Shown: piece after piece, positions 1-9,419 of the stretch
Layout: each line of letters begins with the position of its first letter
How positions within the stretch are numbered: position 1 is the first letter of the stretch
Origin: Dastarcus helophoroides
Taxonomy: Eukaryota > Arthropoda > Insecta > Coleoptera > Bothrideridae
Length of the DNA stretch: 64,000 nt
Direction: 5' to 3'
NCBI GenBank assembly: GCA_028583605.1
Contig: CM053330.1
Coordinates: 26,801,233-26,865,232 of the forward strand
Program-made: the position numbers and the translations under genes
The notes under the pieces: generated by a model
The model's database searches: none
Seen by the model: only the letters and a program-made list of their open reading frames with translations
What the model was told of the DNA's origin: nothing

Positions 1-26
1 TAGGGCATGTCAGAGCAGGCTGTCGA

Positions 27-330
27 GTGAAGGGATCCAGATTTCTTCCAGATGCTCCGTCATTATCGGGAAGCAACCAATTGGGTGAGTCATCCTCTCG
101 GCAATTGCCATCTGCTGTCACCTCGCAAGAGCAAGGTGATGTATGCTCGTTCTGTGCTGAACCAGGCCATAATATTTCGAACTGTCTTGCCAAAGCTGCG
201 ATTGACAAACGCAGCATCAGTTTTTGCTCTGCATTAAGGCCATTTGGAGCCGCTAAGATTTGCATAGATGGACATCCATTTTGGGGACTTGTCGACACCT
301 GCGCAGATGACGGAACTGAAAATTTACAAT
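27..330 (+). pseudogene. Gag zinc knuckle and protease remnant of a Ty3/gypsy element
   Basis: The reading frame encodes a retroviral-type zinc knuckle at about nt 144-185, with spacing C-X2-C-X4-H-X4-C. It is followed by a stretch that resembles the start of a retropepsin (GLVDTCAD, where the family has Asp-Thr-Gly). The third position of the catalytic triad is Cys, so the protease would be dead. The frame then runs straight into integrase-like sequence near nt 360, so the reverse transcriptase and RNase H that normally lie between are missing. The upstream gag is cut by the window edge. This is a deletion derivative of a Ty3/gypsy retrotransposon. The class is fairly secure and the clade is not. 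Confidence 0.6.
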
Positions 331-365
331 GGTACGTTCTAAGACAGAGTCGTTTGGGAAATTTT

Positions 366-1296
366 GAGGATTTTCCACGACGAGCAATGCTATGTAGGAA
401 TTGAGAAAACTTGTAAGTCAATAGCCGAACACTTCTGATTCCCTCGTATGAGAAATTTTGTAAAACGCTACAACAAACATTGTGTGGTGTGTGCAGTAAA
501 GAAAACAAGGACATGTCCCTTACAAGGATTTATAAATCTCATAGAAAAACCCACTGATCCCTTCGATACATTGCATATGGATTGTCTAGGGCCCCTTCCT
601 CTTTCATCTGATGGTCACGAGCACATACTGGTAATAGTAGATGCATTTACCGAGTGGAAAATTGAGTATCATTTCGTCACGCCGGATATACACCGTGGTA
701 ATGGCCAGGCTGAGAGATACATGAGAACGATAAGAAATCTTTTGAGAATCGAGACAAGAGTTTAGTCAGAATGGCCAAGTGGACTATGGAAGATTCAGTT
801 AGTTCTGAATACGACAATACAAAAATCCACACAAGCTGCACCTTTGCAACTTTTGTTAGGAATCAAGAGCTCGACGCCTTTAATTCAAGCTCTATTGAAG
901 ACAGTTAGTTTGAATATGAATCCAGTACGCAGCCGAAAGTTAGACAGGCAGCGTGTAGCTGAGAGGTTATCATCAGCGCCTAGTCTAGAAGGCGTTAATC
1001 GGAAGCGAAGGGATACTGTCAGTTACTCTGTTGGCGACTTTGTGCTGATGCACCGAGATTCCCAAATGCACATAAGCAAGAGCGATTATGAGTTCTTAGG
1101 CCCGTACGAAATTGTTAAATGTTTGGCGCAAAGCCGTTATGAGATTAAAAAGGTTGGAACAAATGTAGTCACCAAAGCCGCTAAGGAGCAGTTAAGGCCG
1201 TCACAGTGGTCACTAACTTGTGATATGAAGAATATTTTAGAGTTTCTGGAAGAGGACGATGATGTAACTCAGAATGTATTAGGTGAGTTACAATGA
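366..1296 (+). pseudogene. Integrase remnant of the same Ty3/gypsy element
   Basis: From about nt 366 the sequence encodes the integrase zinc-binding H2C2 region (a His-Asp-Glu start, then CVVC), interrupted by a TGA where the family usually has Trp. The start of the catalytic core follows (DCLGPLPLSSDG, VIVDAFTEW). The frame then jumps to the end of the core (GNGQAERY), so the segment with the second catalytic Asp is deleted. A stop near nt 763 precedes the C-terminal domain (about nt 1027-1210: VGDFVLMHRD, YEFLGPYEI, YEIKKVG), which is fairly intact. Integrase would join element cDNA to the genome, but this copy cannot. No LTR could be recognised on either side. Confidence 0.65.
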
Positions 1297-1302
1297 TGAA
1301 AA

Positions 1303-2281
1303 TCTTTGTTTGTTTATTTGGTCTCTGTCCCGATAGTGGTAGAGCCAAGTGGATGGCTGCGGTCTCCACGATGTTTTTTTTATGCAATTGTTTGTTTATT
1401 TGGTCTCTGTCCCGATAGTGGTAGAGCCAAGTGGATGGCTGCGGTCTCCACGATGTTTTTTTTATACAATTGTTTATTTATTTGGTCTCTGTCCCGATAG
1501 TGGTAGAGCCAAGTGGATGGCTGCGGTCTCCACGATGTTTTTTTTGTACAATTGTTTGTTTATTTGGTCTCTGTCCCGATAGTGGTAGAGCCAAGTGGAT
1601 GGCTGAGGTCTCCACGATGTTTTTTTTTATACAATTTTTTGTTTATTTGGTCTCTGTCCCGATAGTGGTAGAGCCAAGTGGATGGCTGCGGTCTCCACAA
1701 TGTTTTTTTTATGCAATTGTTTGTTTATTTGGTCTCTGTCCCGATAGTGGTAGAGCCAAGTGGATGGCTGCGGTCTCCACAATGTTTTTTTTATGCAATT
1801 GTTTGTTTATTTGGTCTCTGTCCCGATAGTGGTAGAGCCAAGTGGATGGCTGCGGTCTCCACGATGTTTTTTTTATGCAATTGTTTGTTTATTTGGTCTC
1901 TGTCCCGATAGTGGTAGAGCCAAGTGGATGACTGCGGTCTCCACGATGTTTTTTTTTATACAATTGTTTGTTTATTTGGTCTCTGTCCCGATAGTGGTAG
2001 AGCCAAGTGGATGGCTGCGGTCTCCACGATGTTTTTTTTTGTACAATTGTTTGTTTATTTGGTCTCTGTCCCGATAGTGGTAGAGCCAAGTGGATGGCTG
2101 CGGTCTCCACGATGTTTTTTTTTTGTACAATTGTTTGTTTATTTGGTCTCTGTCCCGATAGTGGTAGAGCCAAGTGGATGGCTGCGGTCTCCACGATGTT
2201 TTTTTTTATGCAATTGTTTGTTTATTTGGTCTCTGTCCCGATAGTGGTAGAGCCAAGTGGATGACTGCGGACTCCACCATG
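1303..2281 (+). repeat. 82-bp minisatellite, 12 units
   Basis: The phrase GTCTCTGTCCCGATAG recurs at 1321, 1403, 1485, 1567, 1650, 1732, 1814, 1896, 1979, 2062, 2146 and 2229. That is a period of 82 bp, rising to 83-84 bp through extra Ts in a T-run. Units are almost identical, so the array is young or homogenised. Because 82 is not a multiple of three, every frame reads through the units as an open pseudo-protein. I do not consider this coding. The array directly follows the integrase remnant and may derive from the untranslated end of that element. Confidence 0.95.
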
Positions 2282-2640
2282 GAGAAGACCTTATGGTCAA
2301 TTTGCTGGGCCAAATTTTTGTTTACAGAATCAACTCGAGAGACATGCGTCGCCGAGATCGTCGCCGTTGTCAGTATGGCCGTGTTAGAAAAGAGCCGATT
2401 ATAATAGTTTCGTTATCGGATGTTTGTGTTGCTGGAGCCGCCGCCGGTCGCCTGAATTGAAGAGGACAACAACGTTATCGCTGAAGCGTACTTTTGGAAC
2501 CTTTTTTGCAAGCAGATTAAAAAGTTGATGTCATTCAATTCGAGGCTCTCGGATAACACGCCGCTCATATGTTATTTGGCGATATTTCATTAGTTATTGA
2601 AGCGAAATATAATTTGATATCGGTACGCGTGTATTTTCTT
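2282..2640. other. Unassigned stretch between minisatellite and CENP-B fragment
   Basis: No gene, repeat or terminal motif was recognised here. It is less AT-rich than the surrounding DNA (nt 2280-2460) and may be the 3' end of the decayed retroelement, but no LTR pair could be found to prove it. Confidence 0.3.
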
Positions 2641-2890
2641 TTATATTTCTAACACTATAATGTTACTTCTAGAACGGGTAATTCTAGTTGCAGAGCTTGA
2701 CGTAGTTGCAGTTGCCGATGACAGTATTTTTTGTTTATTCTTAAGAATTGTCCTTATTGTTGAAGTTGCCAAATTTAATGCAGCACTAATTTGAGACTGA
2801 CGTTCACCACAATCTAATCTTCTAATCACTTGCATTTTAGTTTCCAGTGGAATGCTTTTTCTGGTTGTTTTCTTTTCTTGTTTTTGATTA
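2641..2890 (-). pseudogene. CENP-B-type helix-turn-helix fragment (Tigger/pogo-like transposase N-terminus)
   Basis: Read on the minus strand, the frame has a basic start (KKTTRKSIPLETK) followed by MQVIRRLDCGERQSQIS and then NLATSTIRTILKNKQKI. This matches the N-terminal DNA-binding helix-turn-helix of CENP-B, jerky and Tigger-type transposases. The frame continues upstream of the first Met, so the displayed Met is internal. After the helix-turn-helix it degenerates into a Ser/Thr-rich tail and stops. There is no second DNA-binding domain and no DDE catalytic domain. The gene is a truncated fragment. A pogo-like terminal motif on the far side (about 3818-3850) could be its original end. Confidence 0.6.
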
Positions 2891-3061
2891 TCACCCCTGA
2901 TAAAAACTAAAGATCATAATATTTGTCACTGTATTAATCGTTATAGTATTATATAAATTTATACTTAGAATAATGTCAACAAATGTTTCAAATGATAAAA
3001 ATGCCTCCGTACAGCACCGCACCAAACAAGAAACACAACTACACTGTTTCGGATATGTTAA

Positions 3062-3727
3062 GGCGCGTACTGATTTGAATGTGCATGCGCTGAGTCGAAG
3101 CAAATGCACATTCGCATTCAAATCTGGACGTGCCATTCACCATGACTCGGAGCATGTTTAACTTCTCGCGAGCGACCGCGAACGCGCATGGCCTGAGCCG
3201 ACGGTTGTCGGTCTCTGGCTCCTCTCAAAAGAAATATATCGTGCATGTGTGCTCAGTATGGACGGATTTTTGTTAATCTGCAAATCTACAGTAGTCTAAC
3301 GCATGCACCAGAATGAACAGTGTTCCTTACTGTGAAGAGTTTTTGCCAAATAACGGTTTCAATAAAGACAGAATCAGAGACTCTGGACAGAATGGAGTAG
3401 TCTAATGAAGAATGCTTACAATTAATTGATTTGTACGATCAACATCCCATTTTGGGGGATGCAAAACATTCCTTCCATTCCTCTAAAAATAAAAAGGTAG
3501 ATGCCTGGGATGAAATGGCCGATAAGTTAAATCGGTAGGTAAATAATGTAAAACAAAAAATAACTATTATTTTTGAGAAGACATGCATGAATGACCGGAA
3601 AGGAGTGAAACAACACACATGCGTGCGGGGCAATAAATGTCTACAAATGTTCAGAGTTGGTACACATGCATATGCATGTGTATGCGCTTGGACTCAACGC
3701 ATGCACACTCAAGTCAGTACGCGCCTT
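3062..3727. repeat. Inverted repeat pair of about 35 bp around a MADF fragment
   Basis: Nucleotides 3062-3096 (core GCGCGTACTGATTTGAATG) are nearly the reverse complement of 3692-3727 (core CACTCAAGTCAGTACGCGCC). The pair brackets about 0.6 kb and could be sub-terminal repeats of a DNA element. No target duplication was identified. Confidence 0.5.
3392..3538 (+). pseudogene. MADF-domain exon fragment with one nonsense codon
   Basis: The frame gives Met-Glu-stop and then SNEECLQLIDLYDQHPIL and KVDAWDEMADKLN, ending at CGG followed by a donor-like GTAGGT/GTAAAT. MADF domains (MYB/SANT-like DNA-binding modules of Adf-1 type) begin with an acidic Trp-Ser-Asn/Glu-Glu motif, then Leu-Ile-x-Leu-Tyr, and a later Trp-x-Glu/Asp-Ile/Met-Ala. 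All are visible, and the TAG falls exactly where the first conserved Trp (TGG) is expected. The fragment covers roughly the first half of the domain. MADF genes accompany PIF/Harbinger-type elements and also occur as host regulators. Which applies here cannot be told. Confidence 0.55.
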
Positions 3728-3817
3728 TATGTACATATTTGGAACCTAGCGCTGCACACAATTTCGGGGAATCCCCGGGTTGAAATAAAATGAGCGCTAA
3801 ACCGAAACAACTCTAAA

Positions 3818-3850
3818 CAAAACAGCGTTAAGCGGGGTCTTACTGTATCC
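3818..3850 (-). repeat. Pogo/Tigger-like terminal motif
   Basis: Read on the minus strand the stretch begins CAGTAAGACCCCGCTTAACG, close to the ends of Tigger/pogo elements (CAGTA, a pyrimidine-rich stretch, GCTTAACGC). No partner terminus was found on the left side, so this is an orphan end, possibly belonging to the CENP-B fragment at 2.6-2.9 kb. Confidence 0.4.
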
Positions 3851-4894
3851 AGTAATTTTTCAAGGACAACATTAAATACCTAATAGTAAAAATTTAAAAA
3901 ATAACACGTAGCCTTTCTCCAAAATCATTAATTATTAAGTTATAAATTGAAAATGTAACTTTGAGAAAAAATCAAATGTTTACTTTTAAATTAGATTCTT
4001 GAGAAAAAAATAGACGTTTTGATATTGGCATTGAAATTTTAAAGAAAAACCCAAAATTTTTAGATTGACTCAAAAAAAACAACCCTATTGTGTCACTGAG
4101 AAGAGGGTCGAAATTTAGAGTTTTAAATCTGAAGTTTTTAATTTGAAGCGAACATTCAAAAAAATCTAGATTATACGATATATCCTGTATTAAAATCTTA
4201 ATTTCCAAATTAAAGCCAAATTTTAAAATTAAAGCAAACAATTCTAAGAGTTTAAGATCTCAAGTATAAATTCAAAATTTTGTATTCAAGAGGAAATATA
4301 CGAAAGAAAGTTCAGATTTTAATTGTTGCAACATTTTCAAGAAAAATTCGCAGCACCTAGCCTACAGTCAAACTTTTAATTATATCAAATTTTAAAAATA
4401 AAAACCAAAAAATAGGCCTTAAATACAGGAAATCAATTTTTTATGAAAAAAAAGTGTAATTTAGAATTTAAAATTAAAATTTTTAGATTTAAGTAACAAT
4501 TCTTGATTAATTGAAATCTTGAAGGAAATATCAAAAAAGTGGTAATAAACCTAAATTAAATAGCTTTTCTTTCGGAAAATATTTTAACTTTATTTTCAGA
4601 TTAAAAAAACTTCAGGATAAAAGTTAAAATTTTCGAAAACCGGAGAAAACGTTATTTCAATTTTGGATCCAAAATTTCGACTTTTGAAAAAATACGAAAA
4701 AAAAAAATACCGAAGAAGAAGTCCACATCTTAAGAAAAAGTCAACATTTTGAGTTTATATTAGAAATTTTAAGTTTTTGTGAAATGAATTCGAAAAAGAC
4801 TACAAAGAAGTCAAATTAAAGCTAACATTTTATTAAAGAAGTCGAAATTTAGGGTTTGATATTGAAAATTTTTAATGAAAGTGGTAATTGAAAT

Positions 4895-5130
4895 ACAAAT
4901 CTTGTTCCCTGAAACCAAGAAAGATTGAAATGCACAACAAAGGTTGCTCTAACGCGTTTCGATAGCTTCGAGTCTCGAGTTTCGAGAGATACTGTATCTC
5001 TCTGAAGATGATAGCTTGGCTATCGAAACGCGTTAGAGCAACTTTTGTTGTGTTTTTTAATCTTTCTTGGTTTCAGGGGACAAGATTTGTATTTCAATTT
5101 TTGAAGATAACCAAGGACCAGTCCGTTCCT
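4895..5130. mobile_element. Fold-back element with hammerhead-like centre
   Basis: Two arms of about 75-80 bp are inverted copies of one another. The left arm runs from about 4895 to 4972 and the right arm from about 5018 to 5100. Shared blocks include CTGAAACCAAGAAAGATT and GCTCTAACGCGTTTCGATAG. The outer right end reads AACCAAGGACCAGTCCG. Between the arms lies a hammerhead-like fold (separate entry). Related copies or halves lie at 13440-13625, 30455-30560 (minus), 51385-51485 and perhaps 59175-59200. It encodes no protein and must depend on other elements for mobility. Confidence 0.7.
4998..5038 (+). ncRNA. Hammerhead-like fold, one extra core base
   Basis: CTGAAGA at 5002-5008 fits the CUGANGA core and is followed by an extra T. 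Then comes a 6-bp stem (GATAGC 5010-5015, GCTATC 5019-5024), GAAA (5025-5028), and the self-complementary ACGCGT (5028-5033) as a zero-loop third stem. The strands CTCT (4998-5001) and AGAG (5035-5038) can form stem I. The extra T between the core and stem II departs from the consensus, so activity is doubtful. The architecture is the same as that of the better ribozymes at 19.3 and 39.8 kb. Confidence 0.4.
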
Positions 5131-5930
5131 CCAAAATTATGAAAGTGGTAATTCCAAATTTATTAAAATTTTGAGGTAAGACCTTACAAGTATTTCGAAA
5201 TAATTTTAAGATCAATAAAAAAATTAACAATAAAAGCCTCGAATTGAAGCTAAAATTTTGAGGAAATACAAAAATTTCAATTTTAGCTTTAAAATTTAAA
5301 AAAAGTCCACATTTTAAAAAGAAAATTAAAAATTTGAATCCAAAATGGATATTTTCGGAGAAGTGAACGAGAAATAGTTATTTTAAAATAACATTTTCAT
5401 TTGAAAAGCAAAATTTAGATGTAGAAACTGAAATCTCTGGAGTAAATAGATAATTTCAGATTAATGAAAATTTTGACAAAGAAGTTGTCAAAATTTCAAA
5501 AAGACTTTTTGCAAAAAATATTTCAAAAAAATGTTTAGGTTAAAAGCAAGATTTAATGATAAACGTCGAAATCTTGAGTTATTAAAGCCAACATTTGGAG
5601 AAAATGTTAAAATGTTCAGTATTAAATTCAAAATTTTGGGTTCGCAAAAATTCGAAAACATATTCCATTATAGAAACTTTGCATTTTTGGAAAAACGTCA
5701 AATTTTTTCTTTAAAGTCGAAGTTTTAAGTTTTTTAGAAATAAATTTGAAAAGGATTTGAAAGGAAGGAACCAAACATTAATTTTAAAGTAAAAATGTTG
5801 AAAAAAGATCGAAATTCATAGTTTAAAATCAAAATGATGAATAACAACAATCCGAAATTTAGAAAAAAAAATTTAAAAAATTTGAGTCTAAATTTAAAAT
5901 TTTGACTTAGTTCCGGAAAATATTTCTATC

Positions 5931-6517
5931 AAATTTTCTTATTTAGGGGTGCAACACTTAGGCAACTCTTAAAGCTAGAAACTATTAAAATAAAAATATT
6001 TTCATGAAATTATTCTCTGAAGGGCTAGATTTCAACCTGTTCTCATCTTATTTGTTATAAGAATTTTAATGATATAATATAAATAGTCAAAATGGAAGTT
6101 TAAAGTGCTATCGCGGGTGCAATCAAATCAGCTCTCCTTTCCAGATTACAGTAAAAAAAAACACAAACACTTATTAATTGTGAAACATTTATTAAATTAT
6201 GTCTTTATATTTTAAAAGAGTATAAATTAATTTTTTTAAATAAACCAAATAAATATAGAACTCAAAGATAAACAATGAATTATTCAGTTTTAAAGCAATC
6301 GCGGGTGCAACTTCAAATTATTGGGGTTGCAAAGCACCTTAAATTCTGAGAACATTAACTTCTTTATACGCAAATACTTAACAAAATCAGAAAACAAGCA
6401 ATGTATATTACTAATTAGTAAACTTCTTTGTCACCAAGCAATAGCTTAGAACCCAAAGACAAAATCTCAGTGACCGATAGTGTCCCAGGTACCATTTTTC
6501 AGTTGGTTTTTTGCAGC
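5931..6517. other. AT-rich spacer, nothing recognised
   Basis: No open frame or repeat was recognised, apart from two short occurrences of the phrase ATCGCGGGTGCAA (about 6112 and 6299). The spacer ends at the 4-bp target duplication of the retrotransposon. Confidence 0.4.
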
Positions 6518-6521
6518 ATAT
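6518..6521 (+). repeat. Target site duplication ATAT, left copy
   Basis: ATAT directly precedes the TGTAAC start of the 5' LTR, and ATAT (12423-12426) directly follows the CA end of the 3' LTR. A 4-bp duplication fits Ty3/gypsy integrases. Confidence 0.75.
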
Positions 6522-6590
6522 TGTAACGCAATGTAAATAGATGTAATAGGATTTAGAATAGAATAGTAGAATTTAGTAAATAAATAAAGT

Positions 6591-6701
6591 TTCTAGAAGG
6601 TTTTGATAAGGGGAAAGCGGCCGCGATAACGAAACAAACGCCAGATAAGCGTTCCAGAAATTTCGGCATTCGGTAAGCCTTATCTGCCAAAAATTCTGGA
6701 A
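6591..6701 (+). promoter_or_regulatory. Cluster of heat-shock-element-like arrays in the 5' LTR
   Basis: The heat shock factor site is a run of inverted GAA units spaced by two bases. Here TTCTAGAAGGTTT (6591-6603) has two perfect units and a third with one change. TTCCAGAAATTTC (6652-6664) has three perfect units. AAATTCTGGAA (to 6701) has two perfect units. All lie within about 130 bp upstream of the TATA box. In the 3' LTR all three arrays are perfect three-unit sites. Heat-inducible transcription is an inference from the motif and its position. Confidence 0.65.
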
Positions 6702-6716
6702 GCCGGCGGCCAAAAC

Positions 6717-6725
6717 TATAAAAAG
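6717..6725 (+). promoter_or_regulatory. TATA box of the 5' LTR
   Basis: TATAAAAAG lies 16 bp downstream of the last heat-shock-like unit and about 155 bp before the LTR end. It is identical in the 3' LTR (12268-12276). Confidence 0.75.
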
Positions 6726-6873
6726 GCGGTCAGCTTTCCCTCGAGTCAGTCAGTTAGAATCAGTGCAATTAGTGAGTTAGTAGAAATGAGTTAATTGTAA
6801 ATTGTTGAGTTCAGTAATAAAGTGGGTCTTATTCGATAAGTGTAATCAATCGAACCGATAAGCCCGTAACATC

Positions 6874-6890
6874 TGGTGTCAGAAGTGGGA
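6874..6890 (+). other. Primer binding site, tRNA-Leu type
   Basis: TGGTGTCAGAAGTGGGA begins two bases after the LTR and starts with the TGG that pairs with a CCA tail. The complement matches my recollection of the 3' end of insect tRNA-Leu(CAG), which ends in CCCACTTCTGACA. It would prime minus-strand DNA synthesis. Confidence 0.65.
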
Positions 6891-7029
6891 TTATTCGTGG
6901 ATTGTGCTTTATTACGGAAAAAAAAATCTTGCCAGGTGCCGTAATTGAGTTTATCTCGGACGTTTTTAAACTGTTAAATAGTTTATACGAGGCGCGTCAA
7001 GTAAAATCTTCAACATTCTATTACGCTTT

Positions 7030-8503
7030 ATGGATACAAGATTAAAATCGGCCAAAATGGAACAGCAAATGCAAGCGTTATTAGCAATGTTTAAAGACCA
7101 AGCAGAACAAAGATGGCAAGAAAAAGAACAGGAGAAAGAAAAAAGACGATAAGAAAAAGAACAGGAGAAAGAACGAAGACGACAAGAAAAAGAACAGGAA
7201 GAAAACTGAAGACGACAAGATGAAGAACGAAGACGACAAGAAAAAGAACAGGAGAAAGAACGAAGACGACAAGACGAAGAACAAAGACGAGAAGAAAAAG
7301 AACAGGAGAAAGAACGTAGACGACAAGAAGAACAGAGAAGGAATGCAGAAAAACAAGAATTGCATAGTCTGCTAGCAAATATAACTGAAAAAATGGGAGT
7401 AGACGTTACAAAAATGAAAGAAGAAATTACCGGAATGAGAGAAGAAATGAAAGAAGAAGTGAAAGAGCAAATTACAGGAATGAAAGGAGAAATGAAAGAA
7501 CAAATTACAGGAATGAGAAAAGAAATGCAAGAAGAGATTGGCGAAGTCAGGGAAGAAATTGGGGAAGTAAAAGAAAAATTCAACAGCAAGCTTCTTGATT
7601 TGGAAAATGCAACAAAGAGGCAAATCAGCAACATGAAAAAGTTGCTAAGTGGACAAAGCACACAACATGAATCCGAAAGTGTACCTGCTAGTTCTTCCTA
7701 AAAGGTAAAACCTCCGACCTATGACGGAAAAAACGTCCTTCCACACCTACAGAAAACAGTTCGAAGCTACTGCTAAGGCCAATCAGTGGACGGAGGAAGC
7801 AAAGGCAACCTTATTAGTGGTATTCCTGCGCGGAGATGCTCTGGAATTACTCCGAACTCTATCGGATCAAGAACAAGCCAATTATGAAGATCTAGTTAGG
7901 GCTTTAAAGCTGAGATTTGGGGCCCAACATTTGCAGCAAGTTGTCCAGTCGCAGCTGCTAGTAAGAAGACAGAAAAGTGGAGAAACGCTGCAAGAATTCG
8001 AGGGTGATGTTAGAAGATTGGCGTACATCGCCTATCCAACAGCACCAACCGACTTTCTGGAACTCCACGCAGTTAGAATCTTTATAGAAGGAATAAGAGA
8101 CCCGAAAGTTCAGAGAGTGATACGCCTGTCAAACGTCCGAACATCAAGGGAGGCACTGATTAGAGCTTTGGAGGTTGAAGCTGCTTATAAGGTTTCAGAG
8201 CCTGGGGCATCACGCAGAATAAGGAAGTCCGACATCGAAGAGGTTACAGATGACCCTAATCTCGCGAATATAAGCTCTAACATAAAAGAGATGAACGCGA
8301 ACATAAACGCTAGCCTAAAGAAGATGGACGGGAGCATGAGCGTTAACATGAAGGAAATGAAATCGAGCATCCAAGAACTGGTGGAAACACTTAAAGGCAG
8401 ATCCAACAGAAGCACGTGTTACAACTGTGGCAAACCGGGGCACTTCAAGAAGGACTGTAGGTCGGCTCCAAGAAGTCGACAAGCCCCACAGCAGGAAAAC
8501 TAA
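7030..8503 (+). pseudogene. gag: gag of the Ty3/gypsy element, disrupted
   Basis: Gag packages the element RNA. The frame opens at ATG 7030. An N-terminal region of repeated charged units (KEQEKERRRQ type, nt 7105-7340) is followed by a second set of units containing EQITGM (7414-7560); both should be coiled coils. Nonsense codons lie at 7150 (TAA), 7207 (TGA) and 7699 (TAA). Near 7728 a one-base slip in an A-run moves the frame. The capsid-like part (7721-8400) follows, with FHTYRKQFEATA near its start and LLVRRQKSGETLQEF in the middle, and then a zinc knuckle, CYNCGKPGHFKKDC. The frame ends at 8503. The early stops look like C-to-T changes in CAA/CGA codons. Confidence 0.9.
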
Positions 8504-8995
8504 AATCAGCCAGTGCGAAGGGGCACTCACTGGCTGGTGTCGAACAAGGAGACCCCAAAACTCTTTCCATCAAACAGATAAAAAGGACCATAGGACAGTT
8601 TGGTGATGGCAGCCAGCGTAGATGAAAGGAATGTACAGGCCACAGTCGACACAGGCGCCATGGTTACTTTAGCACGAAGGAACATTCTTTCGTCACAACA
8701 GAAGGTACTGTCGCAAAGAATGGTCCTCAGGACAGTTACGGGAGATACTGCGCCAATTATAGGAGAGGCAGACGTCATGATTGGTCTGGGAAAACTAAGG
8801 ATTCCGCATCGGGTGTTGGTGGCAGATATCGAAGACGAACTGATTCTGGGGATGGACGTAATCAGGCAACATGGCTTTACTTTCGACCCAGCGCAGAACA
8901 TTTTAAAGATTGGAAATGAAGAGCTTGTCCTGACTAGCACCAAAGGACACTCCAAAGGAGGTAAGACTGTTTGCCATGCGAAACAGCTGTAGTGC
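8504..8995 (+). pseudogene. pol (protease): Retroviral-type aspartic protease of the element
   Basis: The frame 8600-8992 shows the catalytic signature TVDTGAMVTLA (Asp codon near 8648) and, later, a C-terminal LILGMDVI, the usual retropepsin landmarks. The length of about 130 residues suits the family. Its frame does not continue from gag, so a frameshift fused translation is likely in the intact family. The downstream linker to RT (9000-9450) carries stops and shifts. In an intact element this protease would process Gag-Pol in the particle. Confidence 0.8.
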
Positions 8996-9419
8996 AGGGA
9001 AGCAGCGAGAAGACGGAAATGACTGTGATGGAAGGAGATTTGGGCTGCTGCGTTGGATTAGTGGAACCGACTTATGACATTTCCAAGAATTTACTAGTGG
9101 CGAGATCCGTGGTTAAACATCTCAGAAGGTACCTGTGAGAGTTGCCAACGTGTTCCCAACAGCACGCTCAATCAAAAAGGGTACTACTCTGGCAGTCTGT
9201 ACCCCGATATCCTCAATAAGCTCCTTGGGAGACAGTTGTGCGCCAGTACAGGAAACGAAAATTGGGCAAGTCAAGTTGGAAGTGGACTTGAAACACGTGT
9301 CCAAGGAAGAAGTAGTTCTGGCTAGGTAATTTCTAAAGAAAAACCACGGCGTTTTTACCGATGGAGACCGAAATCTAGGAAGGACCGACGTAGTTCGACA
9401 CAAAATCAACACCGGCGAT

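Larger units (their letters stand above)
4510..5355 (+). repeat. Left copy of a duplicated ~0.8-kb segment
   Basis: This segment matches 13080-13845 in the same orientation over most of its length, with many identical 15-20-base stretches (for example AAAAAACTTCAGGATAAAA). It includes the fold-back element at about 4895-5130. The two copies lie about 8.5 kb apart and flank the full LTR retrotransposon. Confidence 0.8.
3960..5930. repeat. Purine-rich decayed repeat block, plus-strand polarity
   Basis: For almost 2 kb the plus strand is a loose mosaic of short phrases such as AAAATTTTGAG, GAAAAAGTC and TCGAAATTT, repeated without a fixed period. No open frame of interest is present. The same vocabulary fills 13.1-14.5, 40.0-41.0, 42.1-43.4 and 45.3-45.5 kb with the same polarity, and 15.8-16.7 and 38.4-39.4 kb with the opposite polarity. 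It looks like a decayed, very abundant satellite or dispersed repeat of this genome. Confidence 0.6.
6522..6871 (+). repeat. 5' LTR (350 bp)
   Basis: It begins TGTAACGCAATG and ends CCCGTAACA. Within U3 it has three heat-shock-element-like arrays, a GCGGCCGC palindrome (about 6618-6625), a 17-bp near-perfect inverted repeat (about 6652-6668 with 6685-6701), and TATAAAAAG at 6717-6725. AATAAA at 6816-6821 is a candidate polyadenylation signal. The LTR supplies promoter and terminator for the element. Confidence 0.95.

Noticed and set aside
1306..2264. Series of overlapping 60-130-codon frames in the minisatellite
   Set aside because: They are one 82-bp unit read in three frames, because the period is not a multiple of three. 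Tandem repeats of this kind give false proteins.
1303..2281. CRISPR array
   Set aside because: Regular repeats, but no unique spacers, unit too long, and the DNA is eukaryotic.
7091..7378. Hydrophobic minus-strand frames that look like membrane proteins
   Set aside because: Translation of the gag repeats in the opposite direction. Leu/Phe/Val richness follows from the codon complement.
6966..7661. 231-codon open frame on the minus strand opposite gag
   Set aside because: The purine-rich GAA/AAG/AGA repeats of gag automatically give a Ser/Phe/Leu-rich frame without stops on the other strand. No domain, no start context and no splice signals support it.
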